Below are positions 1-5,120 of a stretch of DNA of 5,564 nt, piece after piece. Where the stretch lies: positions 1 to 5,564 of the forward strand of contig JAFTRT010000162.1 in the NCBI GenBank assembly GCA_017462145.1. Direction: 5' to 3'. The notes under the pieces were generated by a model. The model did no database searches, was not told the origin of the DNA, and worked only from the letters and a program-made list of their open reading frames with translations. The position numbers and the translations under genes are program-made. The DNA comes from Clostridia bacterium. GTDB lineage: Bacteria > Bacillota_A > Clostridia > Oscillospirales > CAG-272. Positions within the stretch are counted from its first letter, which is position 1. The number at the start of each line of letters is the position of its first letter.

Positions 1-174
1 ACCAAATCCCATCGGAGATCCCTTCGGAACACGATGTGTTCCTCGGTTTTGTATCGGCTCGCTTCGCTCCCTCAACAAAACTTCGACTCGCCGCAAGCGG
101 CTCGTTCAGGATGACAAAGACGGGGAATATTCAATAGAAGATTGCATAAACAAATTTTCGCTTTGCTTTCCAAT

Positions 175-242
175 AAAAAAGAAACCCGACGGTATAGCAC
201 AAGCCCATGCAAGATGGGCTTGTGCAGTGTCCGACGGGTTTC
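175..242 (-). terminator. Intrinsic terminator of the phosphoesterase gene, with nested hairpin
   Basis: On the minus strand the stem GAAACCCG/CGGGTTTC (235-242 with 181-188) is followed at once by a run of six T (180-175), the classic intrinsic terminator arrangement. After an A·A mismatch the stem continues for three base pairs (190-192 with 231-233). Inside sits a second, perfect 12-bp hairpin (197-208 with 214-225, arm GCACAAGCCCAT) with a 5-nt loop. It lies about 135-200 nt past the stop at 376. Copies at 4791-4835 and 5121-5164 keep the outer stem but have a short loop instead of the inner hairpin. Confidence 0.85.
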
Positions 243-321
243 TCCTTTAGAAAAAAGCGTAGCGCCCTATGCCAAACAAAGCGTAGGGCGCAAAATCTAT
301 TTGTGTGAAGTTCTTTGGAGG

Positions 322-353
322 TTTGGAACCTTTCTCGAAAGAAAGGTTCCAAA
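322..353 (-). repeat. Gene-proximal hairpin without T-run, copy A
   Basis: The arms 322-335 and 340-353 (TTTGGAACCTTTCT and its complement) pair perfectly over 14 bp around a CGAA loop. It begins about 23 nt after the stop of the upstream minus-strand gene. No T-run follows on the minus strand (CCTCC follows instead), so it is not a standard terminator. It may protect the 3' end of the message or be a repeat-borne palindrome. Equivalent hairpins with different but still complementary arms occur at 4683-4716 and 5242-5276. Confidence 0.8.
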
Positions 354-375
354 AACCGCATCCCTCAAAAAACCT

Positions 376-2508
376 TTATCCAATGTAACTTGTATAAAGC
401 GTACGGATCTGATCCTGTGTCAGAGCGGTGCTATACACGTTAGCAACTGCGATGGAGCCGTCAAAGGGAGCGTCGCCGACCTTAGAGGGCTGGGAATCCG
501 CACCCACGCACAGGAATTGGCAACCGCCGGCGGGAAGCTGCATATTGCCGCTTGCGGTAATCTCTTCTGCCAAAACGCCGTTGACGTACAGCTTCACGGT
601 CGTACCGTCATACACGCCAACCACGTGAACGAACACGCCCTCGGAGATGGATCCGTGGAGGTACTGATAGGCACCGTTGAGGTGGATACCAAACTCTACC
701 TTGCCGCCGCTGTAAATCGCAATTCCGTAGCCGCCGCTCTGCATATTGGAGAAGGGAGCATCGTGTTGATCAAAGGAATTGGCACGGAAGAAGAGCTCAA
801 AGGTCATCGAATCCTGCATCACGGGATAATATCCGGCAATTCCCTCGTAATACCAGTTTGCCGCCCGATTGAAGTTGGCAATGTTCCGTCCAAGGGTTTC
901 ATCGTACACCACGGTAGGAGCACCTGCGGTGGAAACGGTCAGTACGGTATCCGAAACACCGTTCTTGGCCGTTCCGTCCGTGTTCAGAACCAGCTCAAAC
1001 ACGTCAGCCTCCGGGATTTCGGTGGGAGTAAAGGCCAGAGCAGCGGTAGAAACCGTACCCTCCAAAGCCGTACCCTTTTTTTCGTAGGCACTGACGGGAA
1101 TGACCTTTACCGTATATTCGGTATTGGGAGCCAAACCGCCGAAGGTGACCGTTCTCGTCTCGGGAACGGGCGTCTGTGCAAAACCGGACAGCAGTCTTTG
1201 CGTTGCCAACCGCTCACCGGCCAGATACAGCTCTACTTGATAATACTTCACCACATCACGGCAGATGGCCTGAGGGAAGGTCACCGTCACAGACTGAGTG
1301 GTAGCCTCGCCTGCCGTCAAAGCTACATTGCTTTCAAATGCAGGAACGTCAGAGGCCTCGGCACGGTCCTCGGTATAAACAAATTCGGAACGCTTGCCCA
1401 CGGAGGGGATGTAGAGAGGCTCCATGCAGAAGGCCTCACCGTCCACGTCGTAGCCGTGAACCAAAATGGCATTGTCCGCAGATACCTCTACGATATAATA
1501 CGCACCGCCGTCGGGAATAACGGTGGCATCGGTCAGGTCGGCGAAGCCGCCCTCATAGTCGGTCGCATTGCCGTACTCACCGTTTATGTCGTAGGTCAGG
1601 TACTTCATGGCACCTGTGTTCAGTACGGTAAAGAATTTCTGATAGATGGAACGGGGATCGCTGAGAGGAAAATGGGAGTGTCCGGAGAAATCCACCACCT
1701 GAGAGTAGGAATTGAGCACGCTCTGAATGGTGGTCACGCCGTCGTGACTTCCGATAACGGTGTCCTTCACCGGCTCGTGCTGGAAGACAAAGATGGGCTT
1801 TCTTCCCGTGGGATCGTCGGCCGAAGCGGCGGCCAACTGCTGTGCCAACCACTGTGCCTTGGCAGTGCTGAAGTTCCAACCGTGGGCGGTATCGGGAGAC
1901 AGGAAAATAAAGTGGTAACCGCCAATGGTGGTGTGCAGATCCACATCCTCCTGACCGGAAGCCTCGGTGAACATCCGAACGGTCTCGGCATAAACCTCGG
2001 CTACCGTCCAACCGTCGTAATATTTGGTGGTATAGAACTCGTGGTTGCCCAAGGTGCTGAAGGTAAAGGTTCCCTCCCGCACGTTATCTTCTACAATATC
2101 AAAATAACGATCCATGGCTTCCTGCGTACCCTTATCCACGCAGTCGCCTACGATAAAGATGCCGTCCAGCTTGGTGTAGTCCTCATGGGCGTCGCTGTAA
2201 GCGTAAGCCGATTGGACAAGCTTGACCAACCGCTGATCCTCTGCGGTAGCGGTGTTTGCCAAGTGAGTATCGCTTCCCACGACAAAGCGAAGGACGGGAA
2301 CAAAGGTTTCAATGGGATTGGGAGCCTGTGTGGTGGTCTCTTCCTCCCCTGTGGTGGTCTCGCCGCCGTTATCGGCAGGCGTGGTGGTCTCGTGATTCGA
2401 GGGCGTAGGCGTGGTGGTCTCGTCGCCACCGTTCCCCGATCCGCCGCAAGCCGCCAAAACACCGCAAAGCATAGCCAAAGTCAAGAAAATACAAAGAAAT
2501 CGTTTCAT
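376..2508 (-). CDS. Secreted lipoprotein metallophosphoesterase with FN3-like and LamG-like domains
   Basis: This 710-residue protein is probably a cell-surface calcineurin-like metallophosphoesterase. Residues 1-20 are a lipoprotein signal peptide with lipobox L-A-A-C, making Cys21 the lipidated residue. A Thr-rich linker with four ETTT motifs follows (about 22-68). The phosphoesterase domain (about 72-360) has the full metal-site set: D80-x-H82, GDCVDKG (121-127), GNHE (154-157), His244 in QHEP, and GHSH (276-279). Residues about 392-488 look like a fibronectin type III domain (LAPNTEYTVKV), and about 500-710 like a LamG/concanavalin-type jelly roll (MTFELFFRA, VYDGTTVKLYVNG, and a closing helix with ALTQDQIRTLY). 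The start is supported by AAGGAGG at 2514-2520, 5 nt before the ATG, and by a strong promoter just upstream. The substrate cannot be told; phosphodiesters, nucleotides or phosphosugars are all possible. The LamG part may bind glycan or a surface. The family call is firm. Confidence 0.93.
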   Translation of the reverse strand: MKRFLCIFLTLAMLCGVLAACGGSGNGGDETTTPTPSNHETTTPADNGGETTTGEEETTTQAPNPIETFVPVLRFVVGSDTHLANTATAEDQRLVKLVQSAYAYSDAHEDYTKLDGIFIVGDCVDKGTQEAMDRYFDIVEDNVREGTFTFSTLGNHEFYTTKYYDGWTVAEVYAETVRMFTEASGQEDVDLHTTIGGYHFIFLSPDTAHGWNFSTAKAQWLAQQLAAASADDPTGRKPIFVFQHEPVKDTVIGSHDGVTTIQSVLNSYSQVVDFSGHSHFPLSDPRSIYQKFFTVLNTGAMKYLTYDINGEYGNATDYEGGFADLTDATVIPDGGAYYIVEVSADNAILVHGYDVDGEAFCMEPLYIPSVGKRSEFVYTEDRAEASDVPAFESNVALTAGEATTQSVTVTFPQAICRDVVKYYQVELYLAGERLATQRLLSGFAQTPVPETRTVTFGGLAPNTEYTVKVIPVSAYEKKGTALEGTVSTAALAFTPTEIPEADVFELVLNTDGTAKNGVSDTVLTVSTAGAPTVVYDETLGRNIANFNRAANWYYEGIAGYYPVMQDSMTFELFFRANSFDQHDAPFSNMQSGGYGIAIYSGGKVEFGIHLNGAYQYLHGSISEGVFVHVVGVYDGTTVKLYVNGVLAEEITASGNMQLPAGGCQFLCVGADSQPSKVGDAPFDGSIAVANVYSTALTQDQIRTLYTSYIG
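2330..2421 (-). repeat. Four GAGACCACCAC direct repeats encoding the ETTT linker
   Basis: The 11-mer GAGACCACCAC (minus strand) occurs four times, at 2330-2340, 2351-2361, 2381-2391 and 2411-2421, all in the same frame and each encoding E-T-T-T. The spacings are 21, 30 and 30 bases. This is the low-complexity spacer between the lipidated Cys and the phosphoesterase domain. Identical nucleotide copies suggest recent duplication, and linker length may vary between strains. Confidence 0.85.
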
Positions 2509-2535
2509 AGGTTCCTCCTTGTTGGTATTACATTC

Positions 2536-2564
2536 ATTTTATCATAAAGGAATTTTCCTGTCAA
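2536..2564 (-). promoter_or_regulatory. Sigma-A-type promoter for the phosphoesterase gene
   Basis: On the minus strand, TTGACA (2564-2559) is separated by exactly 17 bp from TAAAAT (2541-2536). Transcription would start near 2529, giving a leader of about 20 nt that contains the AAGGAGG ribosome binding site (2520-2514). The gene can therefore be transcribed apart from the regulator upstream of it. Two tandem 10-mers, GTGTACTTTT and GTATACTTTT (plus strand, 2589-2608), lie about 25 bp upstream of the -35 and could be an activator or operator site. Confidence 0.85.
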
Positions 2565-2653
2565 TGGAAGAATCAACCAAAAAAGAAAGTGTACTTTTGT
2601 ATACTTTTTTGAACCGATTTTCCCGAAAATGTTGAATTTTTCCCCCAAAAAAC

Positions 2654-3370
2654 TCAATCTTCCCACGGCAAAGGCACGTCACACAGAATCTCGTCTACGT
2701 CAGTGCGGCGGCACAGAGTAAAGACACGGCGAACCCCCAGCTTGGAGGAATCACACAAAAAGATCCGTTGAGCCGCTCTCTCCAGCATGACCCGACGAAT
2801 TGAGCAAAGCTCCTCGGAGACGTCGGTGATCTCCCCGTCCGAAGAAAGCCCCTGACTGGAGAAAAAGACCAGATCGGCAGACACCGAGCGCAAATAGCTC
2901 TCTGCCGCAGGACCCACCAGATCATGGCTCTTTCGGCGGAAGGTGCCCCCCGTGCAATAGGCCTCGACGTGGCTGTGCTCCAGCTCCCCAAACACCGCAA
3001 GGTTGTTGGTGATGATCCGAAGATCTCGTTTTTGCCCCAAATATTTTACGATCCGCCGTGTGGTGGAGGAGGAATCCAACAGCACCGTGGAACCGTCCGG
3101 AATCATGTCGGCGGCACGGCGTGCAATCTGCTCCTTGATCCGTGCGTTTTCCGAATCCCGCAAGGAAATGGGAACCTCCTCGTTTTTGTACTCGGACAGG
3201 ATCACCCCGCCGTACACACGCTTGACCAACCCCTCCTGCTCCAGGGTCTCAATGTCCCGCCGCACCGAGGCCTCGCTGGCATAGACCGTACGGGCAAGCT
3301 CCTTGACCGTGGCACTTTGCTGTTTTTGCAGATATTTGAGGATGGTCTGCTGTCGATCAAATTGGATCAT
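2654..3370 (-). CDS. DeoR/GlpR-family transcriptional repressor
   Basis: The 238-residue protein is a typical full-length DeoR-family regulator. The N-terminal winged helix-turn-helix covers about residues 3-58, with RQQTILKYL, VKELARTVYASEASVRRDI and the wing RVYGGVI. The C-terminal sugar-phosphate sensor domain shows DSSSTTRRI (usual form D-x-G-S/T-T), ITNN, a GG-x-x-R turn, VGPAAE, and a stretch of the ADLVFFSSQGLSSDGEITD type, ending with LCDSSKLG. The ATG at 3370 is chosen over an upstream in-frame ATG at 3472 because AAAGGAG sits just before it, the family starts here, and the 34 extra residues look like translated leader. The gene faces the dehydrogenase gene at 3617 across a shared control region. 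It probably represses that gene and itself; the effector is likely a phosphorylated sugar or polyol, identity unknown. No clear terminator separates it from the phosphoesterase gene 145 bp downstream. Confidence 0.93.
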   Translation of the reverse strand: MIQFDRQQTILKYLQKQQSATVKELARTVYASEASVRRDIETLEQEGLVKRVYGGVILSEYKNEEVPISLRDSENARIKEQIARRAADMIPDGSTVLLDSSSTTRRIVKYLGQKRDLRIITNNLAVFGELEHSHVEAYCTGGTFRRKSHDLVGPAAESYLRSVSADLVFFSSQGLSSDGEITDVSEELCSIRRVMLERAAQRIFLCDSSKLGVRRVFTLCRRTDVDEILCDVPLPWED

Positions 3371-3465
3371 ATCGGCTCCTTTCTTCTGAAAACGTGCAAA
3401 AGAATGAAAAAATCTGAAAAACCGCCCGTGTGTTTTTGAGAATCCGTCAAAGTAAATTCCAGCCC

Positions 3466-3494
3466 TTGACAAAGAAAAACAAAAGCGTTATAAT
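3466..3494 (+). promoter_or_regulatory. Consensus promoter for the gpsA-like gene
   Basis: TTGACA (3466-3471), a 17-bp spacer and TATAAT (3489-3494) form a perfect match to the vegetative sigma consensus. Transcription should start near 3501, leaving a leader of about 115 nt before the ATG at 3617. The leader contains a terminator-like hairpin and the phased TTTTCAA repeats. A promoter this strong makes sense if the adjacent DeoR-type protein keeps it repressed. Confidence 0.87.
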
Positions 3495-3504
3495 GTAAAT
3501 GTGC

Positions 3505-3554
3505 GAAAAAAGCGGCCTTCTGTTTTGATTATAACACAGATTCCGCTCTTTTTC
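3505..3554 (+). promoter_or_regulatory. Terminator-like hairpin in the dehydrogenase leader
   Basis: In the plus-strand leader, GCGG (3512-3515) pairs with CCGC (3543-3546), and an inner TCTGT (3519-3523) pairs with ACAGA (3536-3540). The stem is followed by TCTTTTTC (3547-3554), resembling an intrinsic terminator. The flanking GAAAAA (3505-3510) could instead pair with TTTTTC, extending the stem around a bulge. This may be an attenuator, but the same bases also form the minus-strand promoter, so part of the symmetry may be coincidental. No known riboswitch class is recognised. Confidence 0.4.
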
Positions 3555-3556
3555 AA
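3528..3556 (-). promoter_or_regulatory. Promoter for the DeoR-family repressor gene
   Basis: On the minus strand, TTGAAA (3556-3551), 17 bp and TATAAT (3533-3528) make a near-consensus promoter. Transcription would start near 3521 and run about 150 nt to the ATG at 3370. It faces the plus-strand promoter, whose start is near 3501, so the two transcripts would overlap at their 5' ends. The -35 is the first of three phased TTTTCAA repeats, which fits autoregulation. Confidence 0.78.
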
Positions 3557-3576
3557 CGGTTTTCAATTGTTTTCAA
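3550..3576. promoter_or_regulatory. Three 10-bp-phased TTTTCAA repeats, candidate DeoR operator
   Basis: TTTTCAA occurs at 3550-3556, 3560-3566 and 3570-3576, exactly one helical turn apart, so all copies lie on the same DNA face. The first overlaps the repressor gene's -35, and all lie within the dehydrogenase leader. Several DeoR-family proteins are known to bind direct repeats of short T-rich TTTC-type motifs (AgaR of E. coli is an example). That the neighbouring regulator binds here is inference. Confidence 0.55.
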
Positions 3577-3616
3577 AAATCAAATTATTTTTATTCAAAA
3601 AAGGAGAAACAGCGCT

Positions 3617-4669
3617 ATGGCAATCGTAACGATCGTAGGTGCCGGCATGATGGGCTCTGCCCTGGCTTTCCCGGCAAGAGAAAACGGACATGAGGTCAGA
3701 CTGGTGGGAACCCATTTGGACCGCGAGATCATCGAGACCAGTATCAAGACCGGCCGTCATCCCAAGTTCAACAAGGATTTCCCCGCAGGTGTGAAGTACT
3801 ATCAGATCGAGGAGCTGGATGCCGCTTTGGCAGGTGCCGATATGATCATCGGCGGCGTTTCCTCCTTTGGTGTGGATTGGTTCAGCGATGTGGTTCTGCC
3901 CAAGATCGATGACGAGACCCCCGTGCTGACCGTTACCAAGGGTCTGATGGATACCGAGGACGGCAAGCTCCTGTCCTATCCCGAGGTTTGGGATGCCAGA
4001 ATGAAGGCACAGGGCAAGACCATGAACCTGAACGCCGTTGGCGGTCCTTGCACCAGCTATGAGCTGGTTGCTCACGACCAGACCGAGGTTGCATTCTGCG
4101 GTAAGGATATGGAGACCCTCCGTTATCTGAAGTCCATTATGCAGACCGAATACTACCATATCAGCCTTTCCACCGACGTGGTCGGTATCGAAAGCGCCGT
4201 TGCTCTGAAGAACGGCTATGCGCTGGGTATTGCTCTGACCATCGGTGTCAACCAGAAGAATTTCGGACTTGACAGCGAACTGCACTTCAACTCTCAAGCA
4301 GCTGTGTTCGGACAGGCTGTAAAGGAAATGTACCGTCTGCTCCAGTATCAGGGTGCTTGCACGTTGGAAAACCTGACCGTTGGTGCCGGTGACCTGTACG
4401 TAACCGTTTACGGCGGCCGTACCCGTCTGGTCGGTATCCTGTTGGGTAGAGGCTTGAATATCGATGAGGCAAAGGCAGAGCTCAATGGCGTGACCTTGGA
4501 ATCCCTCGTCGTGGCAGAGCGTGTGGCAAGAGCCGTGAAAAACCGTGCCGCCGCAGGCGTTCTGAAAACCGAAGACTTCCCCATCTTGATGCACGTGGAT
4601 GATATCCTCATCAAGAAGGCTCCCGTGAATATGCCTTGGGAAGACTTCACCTTTGAATATCAGAAATAA
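3617..4669 (+). CDS. gpsA: NAD(P)-dependent glycerol-3-phosphate dehydrogenase-like protein
   Basis: The 350-residue cytosolic enzyme belongs to the GpsA family, which interconverts dihydroxyacetone phosphate and sn-glycerol 3-phosphate using NAD(P)H. A Rossmann domain opens with GAGMMG (8-13). Further family landmarks are VTKGL with Lys108, GGPC (142-145), ALKNGYALG with probable catalytic Lys198, and GAGDL (256-260). AAGGAG at 3601-3606, 10 nt before the ATG, supports the start. It is a divergent member: the phosphate-binding S-R-N-R segment of classical GpsA appears here as G-G-R-T-R (266-270), two residues shorter and with Thr269 where Asn is expected, and the N-terminal half has the unusual stretch HPKFNKDFPAGV (48-59). 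The true substrate might therefore be another polyol phosphate. It is transcribed away from a DeoR-family gene and is probably its target. It ends in its own terminator, so it seems monocistronic. Confidence 0.85.
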   Translation: MAIVTIVGAGMMGSALAFPARENGHEVRLVGTHLDREIIETSIKTGRHPKFNKDFPAGVKYYQIEELDAALAGADMIIGGVSSFGVDWFSDVVLPKIDDETPVLTVTKGLMDTEDGKLLSYPEVWDARMKAQGKTMNLNAVGGPCTSYELVAHDQTEVAFCGKDMETLRYLKSIMQTEYYHISLSTDVVGIESAVALKNGYALGIALTIGVNQKNFGLDSELHFNSQAAVFGQAVKEMYRLLQYQGACTLENLTVGAGDLYVTVYGGRTRLVGILLGRGLNIDEAKAELNGVTLESLVVAERVARAVKNRAAAGVLKTEDFPILMHVDDILIKKAPVNMPWEDFTFEYQK

Positions 4670-4682
4670 GGTTTGATGTTTT

Positions 4683-4716
4683 TTGAGGGTCTTTTCTTGA
4701 AAGAAAAGACCCTCAA
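4683..4716 (+). repeat. Gene-proximal hairpin without T-run, copy B
   Basis: The arms 4683-4698 and 4701-4716 pair perfectly over 16 bp (TTGAGGGTCTTTTCTT and its complement); in practice 15 bp with a TGAA loop. It starts 13 nt after the stop codon. The next plus-strand bases are GCTCCC, so there is no T-run. Compared with copy A the arm sequence has changed (GGAACC to GAGGGTC) while complementarity is kept. Confidence 0.8.
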
Positions 4717-4790
4717 GCTCCCAAAAGAACCGCACAAAAAAGAATTGTGCCCTACGCTTTGTATAGCAAAACGCTACGCTTTTTTAAGGG

Positions 4791-4836
4791 AGAAACCCGT
4801 CGGACACCTCACGGTACCGATCGGGTTTCTTTTTTA
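4791..4836 (+). terminator. Intrinsic terminator of the gpsA-like gene
   Basis: AGAAACCCG (4791-4799) pairs with CGGGTTTCT (4822-4830), then TCGG/CCGA (4800-4803 with 4817-4820) around one bulged T. A run of six T (4830-4835) follows. The loop segment GGACACCTCACGGTACCG (4802-4819) is identical, in transcript sense, to the loop of the terminator at 5121-5164. It lies about 120 nt past the stop. Confidence 0.87.
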
Positions 4837-4904
4837 TTTGGAAACAAGGAGGAAATTGGTTTCTTTCACTCTCTGCTTCTTTCACACTCTGTTGTGAGTG
4901 TTCG

Positions 4905-4964
4905 CACCTCACGGAAGCCTTCTCCAGTGGGAGAAGGGGGACCACAGTAGTGGTGGATGAGGTG
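4905..4964. repeat. 60-nt three-way-junction (cloverleaf-like) element
   Basis: An outer stem CACCTCA/TGAGGTG (4905-4911 with 4958-4964) encloses two hairpins: CCTTCTCC/GGAGAAGG (4918-4925 with 4930-4937, loop AGTG) and ACCAC/GTGGT (4941-4945 with 4950-4954, loop AGTA). The compact design suggests a small dispersed intergenic element or a structured RNA. It resembles short palindromic repeats I associate with gut Clostridia, which is recollection and untested. It lacks tRNA landmarks. A small hairpin, ACACTC/GAGTGT (4884-4901), lies just to its left. Confidence 0.65.
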
Positions 4965-4973
4965 TACCAAACG

Positions 4974-5075
4974 ATTTTTGCTTTGTTTCTGTCTTGTGTC
5001 ATCATACTCGCTTCGCTCCCTCAACAAAACTTCGACTTCGTTCAGGACGACACAAGACGGGAAAAAAGCAAAAAT
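4974..5075. repeat. 102-bp element with 27-bp imperfect terminal inverted repeats
   Basis: The arms 4974-5000 and 5049-5075 are complementary at 24 of 27 positions; two of the three exceptions become G·U wobbles in plus-strand RNA. The inner ten bases, GTCTTGTGTC/GACACAAGAC, are perfect. The 48-bp core holds the CTCGCTTCGCTCCC...ACTTCGAC module shared with copy A (58-88). It resembles a tiny non-coding MITE-like insertion or a long RNA hairpin. No obvious target-site duplication is seen. The long arms are not kept in copy A. Confidence 0.6.
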
Positions 5076-5120
5076 TCTCAATAGAATATTGTACAAACAG
5101 TTTCGCACTTGGCTTTTAAC

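Larger units (their letters stand above)
1..375 (-). repeat. Composite 3'-end repeat cassette, copy A (gene-free region)
   Basis: This 375-base stretch has no credible gene. Read on the minus strand, straight after the stop of the phosphoesterase gene, it holds in order: an AGGGATGCGGTTTT lead-in, a hairpin without a T-run (322-353), a CCAAAGAAC box, an 8-bp hairpin GCGCCCTA/TAGGGCGC (262-269 with 284-291), an intrinsic terminator (175-242), an AT-rich box around 131-151, and a distal module around 58-120. The same modules in the same order occur in copy C (5007-5295), and the first half in copy B (4670-4840). Positions 58-88 match 5007-5037 perfectly over 31 bases. Copy A has a 13-base insert (89-101) forming a GCCGC/GCGGC mini-hairpin that copy C lacks. 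A further short hairpin, GGAACAC/GTGTTCC, lies at 26-42. ORFs in this stretch are judged spurious. Confidence 0.8.
4670..4845 (+). repeat. Composite 3'-end repeat cassette, copy B
   Basis: Directly after the dehydrogenase stop, the plus strand repeats the module order of copies A and C. It has a T-rich lead-in, a hairpin without a T-run (4683-4716), an AAAAGAAC box, a GCCCTACGCTTTG segment (4749-4761), CGCTACGCTTTTTT (4772-4785), and the terminator hairpin (4791-4835). It then diverges: the distal module seen in A and C is absent, although the copy C version lies nearby in the opposite orientation. The 8-bp GCGCCCTA hairpin of copy A is also lost. Confidence 0.78.

Noticed and set aside
1..375. 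CRISPR array or riboswitch in the repeat-rich flanks
   Set aside because: There are no regularly spaced identical repeats with unique spacers, and the structured segments lie after stop codons and not before genes.
142..2547. 801-codon plus-strand open frame antisense to the phosphoesterase gene
   Set aside because: It mirrors the GC-rich third positions of the real gene, has no ribosome binding site or recognisable domain, and runs through the copy A repeat and the lipoprotein promoter. The minus-strand protein has clear motifs, a signal peptide and a promoter.
2617..2630. ATTTTC/GAAAAT inverted repeat as a terminator for the DeoR-family gene
   Set aside because: The stem is only 6 bp of A/T-rich sequence with a 2-base gap and no strong GC stem or following T-run in the right place. 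It could be a weak operator, but nothing supports this.
3371..3472. Upstream in-frame ATG extending the DeoR-family protein by 34 residues
   Set aside because: The extension has no family similarity, and the ATG at 3370 has a strong AAAGGAG site. DeoR-family proteins normally begin just before the helix-turn-helix.
3563..4735. 390-codon minus-strand open frame antisense to the gpsA-like gene
   Set aside because: It exists because the sense gene avoids the codons that give antisense stops. No domain is recognisable, and it starts inside the copy B repeat.
4905..4964. tRNA gene suggested by the cloverleaf-like fold
   Set aside because: There are only two inner hairpins, no T-loop GTTCGA-type motif, no anticodon arm of the right size, and the total length is too short.
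4673..5108. Small open frames in the 4670-5295 gap
   Set aside because: They translate terminator hairpins and repeat elements, lack plausible ribosome binding sites and give low-complexity peptides. The GGAGGAAATTGG near 4847 resembles a ribosome binding site but has no start codon at a useful distance.
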